From positions 55,175-74,734 of the forward strand of contig DLVL01000075.1 in NCBI GenBank assembly GCA_003444085.1: 19,560 nucleotides of DNA, given 5' to 3'. This document shows positions 6,512-14,171 of this stretch, in pieces. The position numbers and the translations under genes are program-made. The first letter of the stretch is position 1; the number at the start of each line of letters is the position of its first letter. This stretch comes from Kosmotogaceae bacterium. Its GTDB lineage: Bacteria; Thermotogota; Thermotogae; Petrotogales; Kosmotogaceae. The notes under the pieces are model-generated. The model was given only the letters and a program-made list of their open reading frames with translations, did not search any database and was not told the origin of the DNA.

Positions 6512-7583
6512 TTTCCGTGTGTTTGTCTCTCTTGTCAAGAGTTTTGTCAGAGAATCACTGCGAAACAAGGTTGAGCTATTCTTCACTATCTTTTTCCCGC
6601 TGGTCTTTCTTGTGATCTTTGGGCTCTTTTTTGGCGGTGAAGCCGGATTCACCCTTAATCCAGAAAGAGTAGGAATGTTAATCGAAACAGACCGTTTTGT
6701 TGGTCTTTATAAACAGCTGGAATCAAAAGATATATGGGATCTGATTCTTTTCGAAGATTCCGACAGTATGGCTGAAGCAGTCAGGGAAAATGCCATCCTT
6801 GTCGGAGTATCAGTGAGTGAAGACGAGCTATTGTTTTTCTTCCCTGAAGGTGATCCTGGCAGAATAAGCCGCGCAGAGATGACGAGAGCTTCGTTAGTAG
6901 CGGCTATTGAAGAGACAGTGAATGACGTCAGAAGAGTGGTTGACATAGAGAGAAAACCAGTTGCAGCTGGAATTTATGCTGCTTCTGGTATAGATTACAT
7001 AATTTCGGGTGTTGTGGCAATATCGATTCTGTCTGCAGGAATGTTTGCAGTTATTACGGTCTTCGGCAGATACAGGAAAACCGGGGTCTTGAGACGCATC
7101 AAAGTGACGCCGGTGAATCCCACGGTTTTCATTCTGGGTAGTACTGCTGTAAGGTTTCTAATGGGTTTTCTGGCGGTGTTCATCCTCGTCTTCTTTGCCA
7201 GAGTAATGTTTGGCGTGGGTTTACACATGAACTGGGGGGTCTTCGTACTGTCGATTATTGTATCAATAATGGGGATGATGGCTCTCGGGATGCTTCTTGT
7301 GCTGGTTTTCAGGGAACCGGAATCTGCTTCAAACGCTGCAAGCATCCTTATGATGCTCATGATGTTCCTCTCAGGAGTGTATTTTCCCGTGATATTCCTT
7401 CCGGGTTGGATGCAAGTTCTTGCAAACTTTCTGCCGGTCACCTATGTAGCCAAACTGGTCAGGTTTTCTGCTGGAATTGAGGCAATGAGCATTACTTCCT
7501 TATTGGCAATTAGTGCAACATTCATTGCTGCAGGTTTTGTTGCCCTGGGCGTGGTCGGAAGAGGTCTTCTGCGCGCGGAGTAA
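6504..7583 (+). CDS. ABC-2 type permease, second subunit
   Basis: This 359-residue permease shares the plan of its upstream partner: an N-terminal helix at about 22-43, an outside domain of about 110 residues, and a C-terminal block of five membrane helices with GVYFPVIFLPGWMQ and LPVTYVAKLVR. The similar Y-F-P-V-x-x-L-P-x-x element in both subunits shows they are related by duplication, while the ectodomains differ. The ATG lies inside the end of the preceding gene. There is no hairpin after the stop, so some read-through into the flavodiiron gene 85 bases on cannot be excluded. Confidence 0.92.
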   Translation: MSDFRVFVSLVKSFVRESLRNKVELFFTIFFPLVFLVIFGLFFGGEAGFTLNPERVGMLIETDRFVGLYKQLESKDIWDLILFEDSDSMAEAVRENAILVGVSVSEDELLFFFPEGDPGRISRAEMTRASLVAAIEETVNDVRRVVDIERKPVAAGIYAASGIDYIISGVVAISILSAGMFAVITVFGRYRKTGVLRRIKVTPVNPTVFILGSTAVRFLMGFLAVFILVFFARVMFGVGLHMNWGVFVLSIIVSIMGMMALGMLLVLVFREPESASNAASILMMLMMFLSGVYFPVIFLPGWMQVLANFLPVTYVAKLVRFSAGIEAMSITSLLAISATFIAAGFVALGVVGRGLLRAE

Positions 7584-7668
7584 CAGGTAAGTGATCAATG
7601 ATCTCTTCATTTCTTTCTGAAGTTCTGGATAATGAATCGGTTATTGAAGGTTAGAGGAGGTGTTGGTT

Positions 7669-8862
7669 TTGGAACATGCTGTCAAGATAGCCGATCAGGT
7701 CTACTGGATTGGAGTTAACGATTATGACACTGCGTTGTTTGAAGCTCTTTGGCCTCTTCCGATGGGTATATCATATAACGCCTATATCATTGTTGACGAA
7801 AGAGTTGCACTTGTGGACACAGTGAAGGGTTGCTACTTCTCTCAGTATCTTGACAAGATCAAGAGTGTTCTGCCGGAAGGAAGAAAAGTCGATTACCTGG
7901 TAGTGAATCACATGGAGCCAGATCATTCAGGAGCAATCAAAGCTCTGAGAGAGGCATTCCCGGATATGAAGATTGTAGGTAATGCGAAGACTGCTGAGTT
8001 CCTGGAAGACTACTATGGACTGGTTGACAATGTGGTTGTGGTGGGTGACGGAGAAAGCCTTGATCTTGGGATACACAAGCTAGATTTTTATCTTATCCCC
8101 ATGGTTCATTGGCCTGAGACAATGGTTACCCTTGATACAGAAACGGGTGTTCTTTTCTCTTCAGATGCTTTCGGAGGTTTTGGGGCTCTTAACGGAGGGA
8201 TTTTTGACGATGAGGTGGATACGCGTTACTATGAAGACGAAGTATTGAGGTACTTCTCAAATATTGTTGGGCGCTACAGTTCCATGGTTCTCAGAGCCAT
8301 TGAGAAGTTGAAGAAGAAGAGTCATGCAGTTATCGCTCCTTCACACGGTCCAATCTGGAGGACAAACCCATCACACATCGTTGATCTTTACGAAAGCTGG
8401 AGCAGCCATCAGACCGAGAACGGAGTTGTTATCGTGTACGGGTCAATGTACGGGAATACACAAAGAATGATGGAATCTGTTTCCAGAGGGCTGGTTGAAA
8501 GTGGTGTGAAGAGACTCAGGGTTCATAATGCTTCTAATTCTCATGTCTCATTCATAATACGTGACATCTGGCGATTCAAGGGTGTTGTTCTTGGTAGTTG
8601 TACTTATAACGCGGAGTTGTTCCCACCCATGAAACAGGTCCTTGACGCCCTCAAAAACAGGATGATAAGTGGAAGAGTGTTTGGACTCTTTGGTTCATAT
8701 ACCTGGAGTGGCGGGGCACTCAAGGAATTGCAGGAATTTGCTGCCAGCTGCAACTGGAAAAGTATTGATCCTGTCATTGAGGCAAAAGGAGCTCCGTCAG
8801 AGAGCGATCTGGAGAAATGTCGCGAACTGGGCAGGAATCTGGCAGAGGAGCTAGCACAGTGA
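7669..8862 (+). CDS. Flavodiiron protein (O2/NO reductase, FprA-type)
   Basis: This 397-residue enzyme reduces O2 to water, or NO to N2O, at a diiron site with electrons passed through FMN. Residues 1-245 form a metallo-beta-lactamase-like domain with all iron ligands in place: His81, Glu83 and Asp85 in NHMEPDHSG (with His86 beside them), His147, Asp166 and His226. Residues from about 250 form a flavodoxin domain whose FMN phosphate loop is GSMYGNT at 258-264. No rubredoxin or other extra domain is attached, so this is the simple class. The frame opens with GTG at 7660, but TTG 7669 is eight bases after GAGGAGG (7654-7660) and gives the normal N-terminus. It is typical oxygen defence in an anaerobe and may be co-transcribed with the membrane protein gene that follows after 25 bases. 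Confidence 0.96.
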   Translation: MEHAVKIADQVYWIGVNDYDTALFEALWPLPMGISYNAYIIVDERVALVDTVKGCYFSQYLDKIKSVLPEGRKVDYLVVNHMEPDHSGAIKALREAFPDMKIVGNAKTAEFLEDYYGLVDNVVVVGDGESLDLGIHKLDFYLIPMVHWPETMVTLDTETGVLFSSDAFGGFGALNGGIFDDEVDTRYYEDEVLRYFSNIVGRYSSMVLRAIEKLKKKSHAVIAPSHGPIWRTNPSHIVDLYESWSSHQTENGVVIVYGSMYGNTQRMMESVSRGLVESGVKRLRVHNASNSHVSFIIRDIWRFKGVVLGSCTYNAELFPPMKQVLDALKNRMISGRVFGLFGSYTWSGGALKELQEFAASCNWKSIDPVIEAKGAPSESDLEKCRELGRNLAEELAQ

Positions 8863-8887
8863 ACATTCGTTCTCATGAGGTGATTGC

Positions 8888-9829
8888 ATGAGGGTTTTTG
8901 CATTCTGCATCCTATCGGGATTTACATTATATCTGTTTATCCACACTGCTCTTGTAGCCTTTTTTGAAGCGCACTTCGTTGGTGGGGTGATTATTTCTCT
9001 GATGGTCGCAGGCATCGTCTGTTCACTCTTTGTTGAAGCCAGGAGACTCAGAACCAGCAAGATCAGTTATAGTAAATACTCGAAACAGATTCTCGCATTT
9101 GCGTCAGTTGTATCTGGAGGTATTCTGACTTATCTTATCAGCGCATTTCTTGAAGTGGGCCCCGTTGTTGCTGCCGGACTGATCGGGATCCTGGGTGCAT
9201 TGTTTGTGAAAGATCTCGAAATTCCAGTGTATTGCGGTGCTTTTGTCGGGATGGTGTGTTGTACGCTCTTTTCGGTTCAGATGACTATAGCAGCGTCCAT
9301 AATAGCAGGGCTGTTGTTTGTTGTGAGTGAAGGTGTTCTTGAAGGTTTTGGTGGTAGGCTGGGGACAATTGCATTCATAGGAACCACAATCACGGTCCTC
9401 TCCTCACCTGCTGTATTTGTTCCTGACGACTTACTACAGAGAGAACTGCTGTTAACAGCAGTATTGTATTCGGCTGTTGCCGCCGGATTAACGTTCTGTT
9501 TGAGTGTGAAGAAGGGGCATGGTCCGGTCATGGCATCAGGATCCATAGGTCTTGCTGGCGGAATAGCTTTACCGGCCATTCATGAGGCTCACGGGACAAC
9601 GTTCGCAGCTGTGGTTATCTGTGCCTCTTTTGTTGGAATGTCATCATACAAAAGACTCAAAAGTTCCCTACACTCGGCTCTTGCGGGAACGGTTGCCGGA
9701 CTGGTCTTTTGTTTCAGTACACATATTGCAACCGGTTCAGGAGGGAAGCTTGGAACTATAGCATTCGGTGCTGTCCTTGGTCTCTACGGGATCGAAAGGA
9801 TACTCCGTCGTTTCATTGTGAGAGAGTGA
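8888..9829 (+). CDS. Polytopic membrane protein with two-fold internal repeat, unknown function
   Basis: This 313-residue, very hydrophobic protein has about nine or ten membrane helices and no family I can name. It contains an internal duplication. Repeat 1 has GPVVAAGLIGILG at 91-103, AFVGM at 118-122 and GGRLGTIAF at 155-163. Repeat 2 has GPVMASGSIGLAG at 212-224, SFVGM at 247-251 and GGKLGTIAF at 285-293. The spacing from FVGM to GG-x-LGTIAF is 32 and 33 residues in the two copies; an eight-residue insertion separates the earlier blocks in repeat 2. Such two-repeat membrane proteins are often transporters or channels, but no substrate is suggested. The ATG at 8888 follows a TGAGGTGA site (8876-8883). 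It is 25 bases after the flavodiiron gene, so the two are probably co-transcribed. Confidence 0.85.
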   Translation: MRVFAFCILSGFTLYLFIHTALVAFFEAHFVGGVIISLMVAGIVCSLFVEARRLRTSKISYSKYSKQILAFASVVSGGILTYLISAFLEVGPVVAAGLIGILGALFVKDLEIPVYCGAFVGMVCCTLFSVQMTIAASIIAGLLFVVSEGVLEGFGGRLGTIAFIGTTITVLSSPAVFVPDDLLQRELLLTAVLYSAVAAGLTFCLSVKKGHGPVMASGSIGLAGGIALPAIHEAHGTTFAAVVICASFVGMSSYKRLKSSLHSALAGTVAGLVFCFSTHIATGSGGKLGTIAFGAVLGLYGIERILRRFIVRE

Positions 9830-9844
9830 AGGAGGGCGTATACT
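9816..9844 (+). promoter_or_regulatory. Promoter candidate for mscL
   Basis: TTGTGA (9816-9821), a 17-base spacer and TATACT (9839-9844) match the consensus at four and five of six positions. It overlaps the end of the preceding gene and would give mscL its own transcript with a leader of about 55 bases. Confidence 0.5.
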
Positions 9845-9870
9845 GGTCAGGTAAATGAACCACATTCGGT

Positions 9871-9887
9871 AACGGTCGGGGACCGTT
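9871..9887 (+). promoter_or_regulatory. Perfect hairpin in the mscL leader
   Basis: AACGGTC (9871-9877), a GGG loop and GACCGTT (9881-9887) form a seven-pair hairpin ending five bases before the AAGGGGGAG ribosome site (9893-9901). Only a short CTTTC follows, so it is a poor terminator; a mild translational or stability effect is more likely. Confidence 0.45.
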
Positions 9888-9907
9888 CTTTCAAGGGGGA
9901 GTTTGGT

Positions 9908-10360
9908 TTGTGGAAAGAGTTCAAGAAATTCATATCACGTGGAAATGTTATTGATCTTGCCGTTGCCGTAATCATTGGAACCGCTTTTGGAAGGATTATC
10001 TCGTCATTTGTGAAGGATGTGCTGATGCCGCCGATAGGGATGCTTCTTGGAGGCGCAGACTTCACGAATCTGTTTGTGAGCTTGGATGGACTTCACTATG
10101 AGAGTATTGCAGAAGCAGAGGCAGCAGGTGCTGCAACACTGAACTATGGGCTATTCATTAACACCGTCATTGATTTTCTCATAGTTGCTCTTGTGATATT
10201 CATAATCATCAGGCAGATTGCTAAAACCCAGGAACGCCGGAAACCAGCCGCGGCTCCTGCAGCTCCAACAACAAAAGCATGTGACTTCTGTTTCACTGAG
10301 ATTCCTATCAAGGCTACCAGATGTCCAAACTGCACATCGGAGCTTTCTGTCAAGAAGTAA
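9908..10360 (+). CDS. mscL: Large-conductance mechanosensitive channel MscL with C-terminal zinc ribbon
   Basis: This 150-residue protein is MscL, a pentameric membrane channel that opens under tension to release solutes in hypo-osmotic shock. The N-terminus KEFKKFISRGNVIDLAVAVI (3-22) and TM1 to about 45 with DVLMPPIGMLLGG are diagnostic; TM2 spans about 82-105. After a Pro/Ala linker (111-121), Cys125, Cys128, Cys139 and Cys142 form a C-x2-C-x10-C-x2-C zinc ribbon in the cytoplasmic tail. This replaces the plain helical tail of the E. coli protein and may couple the channel to metal or redox state (inference). The start is TTG at 9908-9910 after AAGGGGGAG (9893-9901); no ATG or GTG in frame would preserve the amphipathic N-terminal helix. 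Confidence 0.96.
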   Translation: MWKEFKKFISRGNVIDLAVAVIIGTAFGRIISSFVKDVLMPPIGMLLGGADFTNLFVSLDGLHYESIAEAEAAGAATLNYGLFINTVIDFLIVALVIFIIIRQIAKTQERRKPAAAPAAPTTKACDFCFTEIPIKATRCPNCTSELSVKK

Positions 10361-10362
10361 TT

Positions 10363-10396
10363 CAATAAGGCCGAGAAGTCCTCCTCGGCCTTATTG
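10363..10396 (+). terminator. Strong hairpin between convergent mscL and the C-S lyase gene
   Basis: Thirteen perfect pairs (10363-10375 with 10384-10396; core AAGGCCGAG) and an eight-base loop lie three bases after the mscL stop. TTATT and then GTTTC lie on the plus-strand 3' side, so it should end the mscL transcript. It may also help end the opposing gene (stop at 10440), although no T-run lies on that side. Confidence 0.85.
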
Positions 10397-10439
10397 TTTC
10401 GATTAACCTTGCACCTTTTCTTTACGGAATTGATGTTTG

Positions 10440-11615
10440 CTACCTGATTTCTGAAACAGCTTTTTCGAGTCTATTAAATGCCTCCTGGAGTCTGACTCTT
10501 GGGCAGGCGATATTCATTCTCTGGAAGTTCTCGCCACCTGGTCCAAAAGAAGCTCCGTCATTTAACGCTAGACGAGCCTTCTTGACCATGAATTCTCCGA
10601 TTTTGCTGTAATCTACAGAGAGACCACTGCAGTCGAGCCAAACCAGGTAGGTGGATTCAGGACGAATAGCAACTACTTCTGGAATCTTAGTGCTCAAGTA
10701 ATGGTTGAGAAACTCAAAGTTCCCTGCAACATAGTTCATCATCTGATCTACCCATTCATCTCCACTGCTATATGCTGTTTCTGTAGCAGCTAATCCGAAA
10801 ATGTTGATAGATCGAAGAGACAGAGAGTTGAGAACCGAATAGAATCTACGCCTCAACAACTCGTTGGAGATAACAGTAATAGATGTATGAAGGCCTGCGA
10901 GATTGAATGTCTTGCTCGGAGCTAGCAATGTTACGGTGTTCTCCGAAAGGGCATTCGAGAGTGAAGCAATTGGAAAATGCTTTAGTCCCGGAAAAGCCAG
11001 ATCATGATGAATCTCGTCAGAAAGAATGATGACATTTCGCTCAATACAGATTCTGCCTAATTCCAGCAATTCATCGCTGCTCCATAACCTTCCCACCGGG
11101 TTGTGTGGCGAGCACAGCAGAAGCATCGAAGTGTTTCTATCGATCTTGTTTTTCAGATCATCAAAGTCTATTCGATATCTTCCGTCTTCATAGATCAACT
11201 TGTTGACGACAACCTGTCTCCCACAGTCAGAAATCACATTAAAGAAGGGTGGATATACCGGTGCCTGAACGATTATCTTGTCTCCAGGCAGAGTAAAGGC
11301 ATTTATAGAGAGTGCGATTGACGGTACGACCCCCGGGCAGAATAACACCCACTCGCGAGAAACGGTCCATGAGTGCCTTCGAGACAACCAATCCGAAACC
11401 GCTTCGTAAGACGTGTCAGGTATTGCGGTGTAGCCGAATGCAGGATGCGCAGCTCTTTCCAGTATTGCCTGTTGTATCTCCTGAGCGACGGGAAAATCCA
11501 TGTCGGCTACCCACATGGGTAAAAGATCTTTGCCGCCGAAGATCTTGTCGCAATGATCCCACTTGTAAGAATGTGTTCCCCTTCTATCAAAGGGTGCATC
11601 GAAGTCGTAGATAAT
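10440..11615 (-). CDS. patB: PatB/MalY-type cystathionine beta-lyase (PLP, fold I), ATT start
   Basis: This PLP enzyme cleaves the C-S bond of cystathionine or cysteine and belongs to the PatB/MalY group of aminotransferase-fold enzymes. From the proposed start it has 391 residues, as usual. The N-terminal YDFD and RRGTHSYKWD, MWVADMDF at 34-41, SPHNPVG at 169-175, SDEIHHD at 199-205 and APSKTFNLAG with the PLP lysine Lys235 are all family hallmarks. The first ATG in frame (11516) would remove 33 conserved residues and has no ribosome site. The frame is open only back to a stop near 11624, with no ATG, GTG or TTG upstream of 11516. The ATT at 11613-11615, five bases after GGGTGATC (11621-11628), gives exactly the expected N-terminus. 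The stop of the upstream gene lies within that ribosome site, so translation is likely coupled. A lost start codon or frameshift is the alternative. Confidence 0.88.
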   Translation of the reverse strand: MIYDFDAPFDRRGTHSYKWDHCDKIFGGKDLLPMWVADMDFPVAQEIQQAILERAAHPAFGYTAIPDTSYEAVSDWLSRRHSWTVSREWVLFCPGVVPSIALSINAFTLPGDKIIVQAPVYPPFFNVISDCGRQVVVNKLIYEDGRYRIDFDDLKNKIDRNTSMLLLCSPHNPVGRLWSSDELLELGRICIERNVIILSDEIHHDLAFPGLKHFPIASLSNALSENTVTLLAPSKTFNLAGLHTSITVISNELLRRRFYSVLNSLSLRSINIFGLAATETAYSSGDEWVDQMMNYVAGNFEFLNHYLSTKIPEVVAIRPESTYLVWLDCSGLSVDYSKIGEFMVKKARLALNDGASFGPGGENFQRMNIACPRVRLQEAFNRLEKAVSEIR

Positions 11616-11621
11616 CGAAGA

Positions 11622-12164
11622 TCACCCTGTCCTGTTTTGTGAATCTTCCCTCTTTTCAGAAGGCTTAGCAGACTTTGACTGATCAGGGTCCTTCTTTGAG
11701 ATTCTTCCTTCCCAGTATGCGATCAACCAGGATAGAGCCAGTAACTGGATTGCAAGCTCAGGTAGGCCCGCGAAATGATATTTAAGAGGAATCTGAGTTA
11801 GGACCATGCCTTCAATAGTGCCAACTCCCGCAACAGAAGCTCCGATACCTGAAAGGACGAAGAGCAAGAACCATAATCGTGCCCACCCAAATCTGGTAGA
11901 AAGCAGGGCCTTCTTGACAGGTAGCAATGCTATGGCCAGTATGAAGCCGCGCAGAAACTGGAAGAACACCGAGGCAATGATCCACGGAGAATCTGAAGGA
12001 CGCATAAGATTGCGCATTTCTTCAGCAGCGAAATCACCGCTGTATCCAATTATCAGTGTAAACAGAATCCGGAAAATCAAGTACGTGATTACGTGAATAA
12101 GTGTAAACCTTCCGACAAAGCTTGATATAAACCTTACCCAGCGACTTGTTTTCATTTCAGTCAA
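11622..12164 (-). CDS. Small four-helix membrane protein, unknown function
   Basis: This 180-residue protein has four likely membrane helices (about 20-41, 61-83, 95-117 and 134-152), a conspicuous GIGASVAGVGTIEGM loop and helix at 106-120, and a charged Lys/Ser/Asp-rich tail from about 155. I recognise no family. TTG at 12162-12164 is the preferred start because GGGAGGGA (12171-12178) is six bases away, whereas the ATG three codons later is 15 bases away. The stop is six bases from the start of the C-S lyase gene and overlaps its ribosome site, so the two are made together. An amino-acid transport or export role linked to the lyase is conceivable but has no direct support. Confidence 0.8.
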   Translation of the reverse strand: MTEMKTSRWVRFISSFVGRFTLIHVITYLIFRILFTLIIGYSGDFAAEEMRNLMRPSDSPWIIASVFFQFLRGFILAIALLPVKKALLSTRFGWARLWFLLFVLSGIGASVAGVGTIEGMVLTQIPLKYHFAGLPELAIQLLALSWLIAYWEGRISKKDPDQSKSAKPSEKREDSQNRTG

Positions 12165-12193
12165 GATTATTCCCTCCCTGATTACTGGCGAAA

Positions 12194-12222
12194 ATTATCA
12201 TGTTGAACGCGATAAGTGGGAA
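12194..12222 (-). promoter_or_regulatory. Promoter candidate for the membrane protein / C-S lyase operon
   Basis: On the minus strand TTCCCA (12217-12222), 17 bases and GATAAT (12194-12199) match the consensus at four and five of six positions, about 30 bases before the TTG start. Confidence 0.45.
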
Positions 12223-12259
12223 AGCGCCATTACGGTCTTTCACACTACTATCATCCTGG

Positions 12260-13321
12260 TTACCTGAGAACACTCCTGAAAAAGTCTGCCGAGACTTCTT
12301 CGAGAGAGTGTTGCGAAGAGTCGAAAGCGATCTCTTTCAGATAGTTGTAGAAGTCAAGATCATAGTAGTAAACACGCTTGTGATCAACATTTGTGTAGTA
12401 CCTTTCGCGCAAGAGCTTTGCAAAACCCTCGACAAGGTTCTCTTCACAGAATGCCCACCAGGAGTACACGGTATTAAGACTCGGTTGATTGTACCAGTGA
12501 AGTGCAAAGCCCCAGTTTTCTTTAGAAAGATCGAAAAATAATTGGTCGAATTCCTTAGAATCTATGAACTTCCTGTAGAGGTCATGAGTGAACTCATGGA
12601 AAGGCGTGTGGTAAAGAAGATCAAAACTGTCAACATTCCTTTGAATTGTTGAAATCATTAGATCTCCATGATTGAAGGACCATGCACCCGCTGCCTGCAA
12701 AGAGTAGTACAGCACAACAGACTTCTCTCCAAGGCCTAGACCACTCTGTTCCTCCATAAACCTTATGATATTCTCTCTCTTCAATGCCTCTGCAGTCATT
12801 TCTTCTGCAAGAGGTATGAACTGCCTGACGTTTTTCTCAAAATAGGCTGCGAAGTAGTTGTCATAGAATTCAGGGAACAAGAGAGCTATAGAACTCTTTG
12901 TATCATCATCGAAATCTGCTTCGCTTGAAGTCAAGAGGTCTACAATTTCTTCAATTGTAGCGTCGTCTGCGAGTTTCGTCGTAAGGTTCATGAGTTTCCA
13001 GGGGTTGGTGATCTCGAATAGATCAGCCAGTGCATCCTGTGAGTCTGAGTTGAGGTCTTCGTATGTCTCTATTAGCCACGCATAGTGACCAGCATAACCA
13101 TCTACAGGGACAGCATACACCGAAGCTATCTGATCCGGGACTAGCATATTCGCTCGGTATATCTCATAGAGGGTTTCTATAAGAGAATACTTGAGTACGG
13201 GAGCCCTTACAGAGATGTACTCCGGGATGGCTTCTTCCATAGGGTTCTCGATTAACACGACAGTCGAACAGGAGACCATAAGTATCAGCGCAGCCAGCAG
13301 AAACCCTGCAAGTATTCTCAT
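12260..13321 (-). CDS. Lipoprotein with HEFTH zinc-metalloprotease motif, unknown family
   Basis: This 353-residue secreted lipoprotein has a signal peptide with a lipobox MVSC, so lipidation at Cys18 is expected. It has a mainly helical body with many Asp/Glu and aromatic residues. HEFTH at 242-246 is the HExxH zinc motif, and the E-E-N-L-V-E-G-F-A-K segment at 293-302 offers Glu294 or Glu298 as the third ligand, spacing typical of gluzincins. I do not recognise a named family, so protease activity is an inference from the motif and the helical context around it. The frame is open to 13354, but ATG 13321 has an AAGGGGATAAC site and begins the signal peptide. The gene stands alone, divergent from the acetyltransferase gene. 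Confidence 0.82.
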   Translation of the reverse strand: MRILAGFLLAALILMVSCSTVVLIENPMEEAIPEYISVRAPVLKYSLIETLYEIYRANMLVPDQIASVYAVPVDGYAGHYAWLIETYEDLNSDSQDALADLFEITNPWKLMNLTTKLADDATIEEIVDLLTSSEADFDDDTKSSIALLFPEFYDNYFAAYFEKNVRQFIPLAEEMTAEALKRENIIRFMEEQSGLGLGEKSVVLYYSLQAAGAWSFNHGDLMISTIQRNVDSFDLLYHTPFHEFTHDLYRKFIDSKEFDQLFFDLSKENWGFALHWYNQPSLNTVYSWWAFCEENLVEGFAKLLRERYYTNVDHKRVYYYDLDFYNYLKEIAFDSSQHSLEEVSADFFRSVLR

Positions 13322-13363
13322 GTTATCCCCTTTCTTCCATACTGAGATTTTCACTCATAGACC

Positions 13364-13369
13364 ATTATA
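13364..13369 (-). promoter_or_regulatory. -10 candidate for the lipoprotein gene
   Basis: A perfect TATAAT is read on the minus strand 42 bases before the ATG. The best -35 (TTATTA at 13388-13393, 18-base spacer) matches only three of six bases. Confidence 0.4.
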
Positions 13370-13428
13370 AACCAAATCCTTGCCAGATAATAAAGAACGA
13401 GTAGATTTAATACGGAGTCTATATTGCA

Positions 13429-13437
13429 TGGTATACT
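13429..13437 (+). promoter_or_regulatory. Extended -10 promoter candidate for the acetyltransferase gene
   Basis: TGGTATACT has the TGn extension and five of six -10 bases, 28 bases before the GTG start. No clear -35 is present, as is usual for extended -10 promoters. Confidence 0.5.
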
Positions 13438-13465
13438 ATCCGCAAATTGAGCAAGGGGTGAGACC

Positions 13466-14002
13466 GTGTTTGAAGGGAAACTGACAAGACTTAGAGAGTA
13501 TCACAAAGAAGACGTTCCGTTAGCCTGGAAGTACGTCAATGATCCTGAAGTCAAAAGAAATCTCACACCAGGTGTGCCTTTTCCAATACGGTTGGAAGAC
13601 GAAGAGAAATGGTATGATCAGCAAGAAGCAGGTAAAGACACCTTCAACTTTGCCATCGAGAGAAGAGAAGACAGTACATATCTCGGCGGTTGTGGAATAA
13701 ACGAGGTTGATTGGAAGAATCGCTGTGTAGTAGTCGGGATATTTCTTGCCAGAGAGTTTTGGGACAAGGGTTATGGAACCGATGCCATGAAAACGCTCCT
13801 CAGATTCATCTTTGAACAGATGAATATCCATCGCGTTGAACTGAGAACCTATTCATTCAATCCAAGAGCACAGAGATCCTACGAAAAGTGCGGATTCAAG
13901 AAAGAAGCAACACTTAGACAAAGGGTGTTTCGCGATGGACAATACCATGATGAAATAGTAATGGCGATTCTTCACAATGAATGGATTGCACTGAACGACT
14001 AG
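13466..14002 (+). CDS. GNAT acetyltransferase, RimJ/RimL type
   Basis: This 178-residue enzyme of the Acetyltransf_3 group transfers an acetyl group from acetyl-CoA to an amino group of a protein N-terminus, polyamine or small molecule. The acetyl-CoA loop is W-D-K-G-Y-G-T-D-A-M at 99-108; the following helix, VELRTYSFN and P-R-A-Q-R-S-Y-E-K-C-G-F at 133-144 are the family's closing motifs, and the C-terminal F-R-D-G-x-Y-H-D-E is typical of RimJ/RimL/SpeG relatives. The N-terminus L-T-R-L-R-E-Y-H-K-E-D also fits. The substrate is not evident. The start is GTG at 13466-13468 after AAGGGGTGA (13453-13461). It is 169 bases ahead of rtcB with no terminator seen between, so joint transcription is possible. 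Confidence 0.92.
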   Translation: MFEGKLTRLREYHKEDVPLAWKYVNDPEVKRNLTPGVPFPIRLEDEEKWYDQQEAGKDTFNFAIERREDSTYLGGCGINEVDWKNRCVVVGIFLAREFWDKGYGTDAMKTLLRFIFEQMNIHRVELRTYSFNPRAQRSYEKCGFKKEATLRQRVFRDGQYHDEIVMAILHNEWIALND

Positions 14003-14171
14003 TTCATCAAGACTTTGTTTTCCTTCTCAGTGCTAAATTTACTATTTATAGAAGCTTCAATGATTATTACCTATTTCGTGCTCGATTTCTCATATGACCT
14101 TAGTCCCAGATGCGTTTGATTATCCGGGGGGAGAGAACTACTGGCAAGAGAGCTGTTAAGGAGAGATAGGT

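Noticed and set aside
6995..7441. Minus-strand open frame of 148 codons within the second permease gene
   Set aside because: It is a mirror of membrane-helix codons, rich in Thr/Arg/Ile, with no ribosome site.
11312..11614. Plus-strand open frame of 100 codons opposite the C-S lyase start
   Set aside because: It is the complement of the conserved N-terminal part of the lyase and has no ribosome site.
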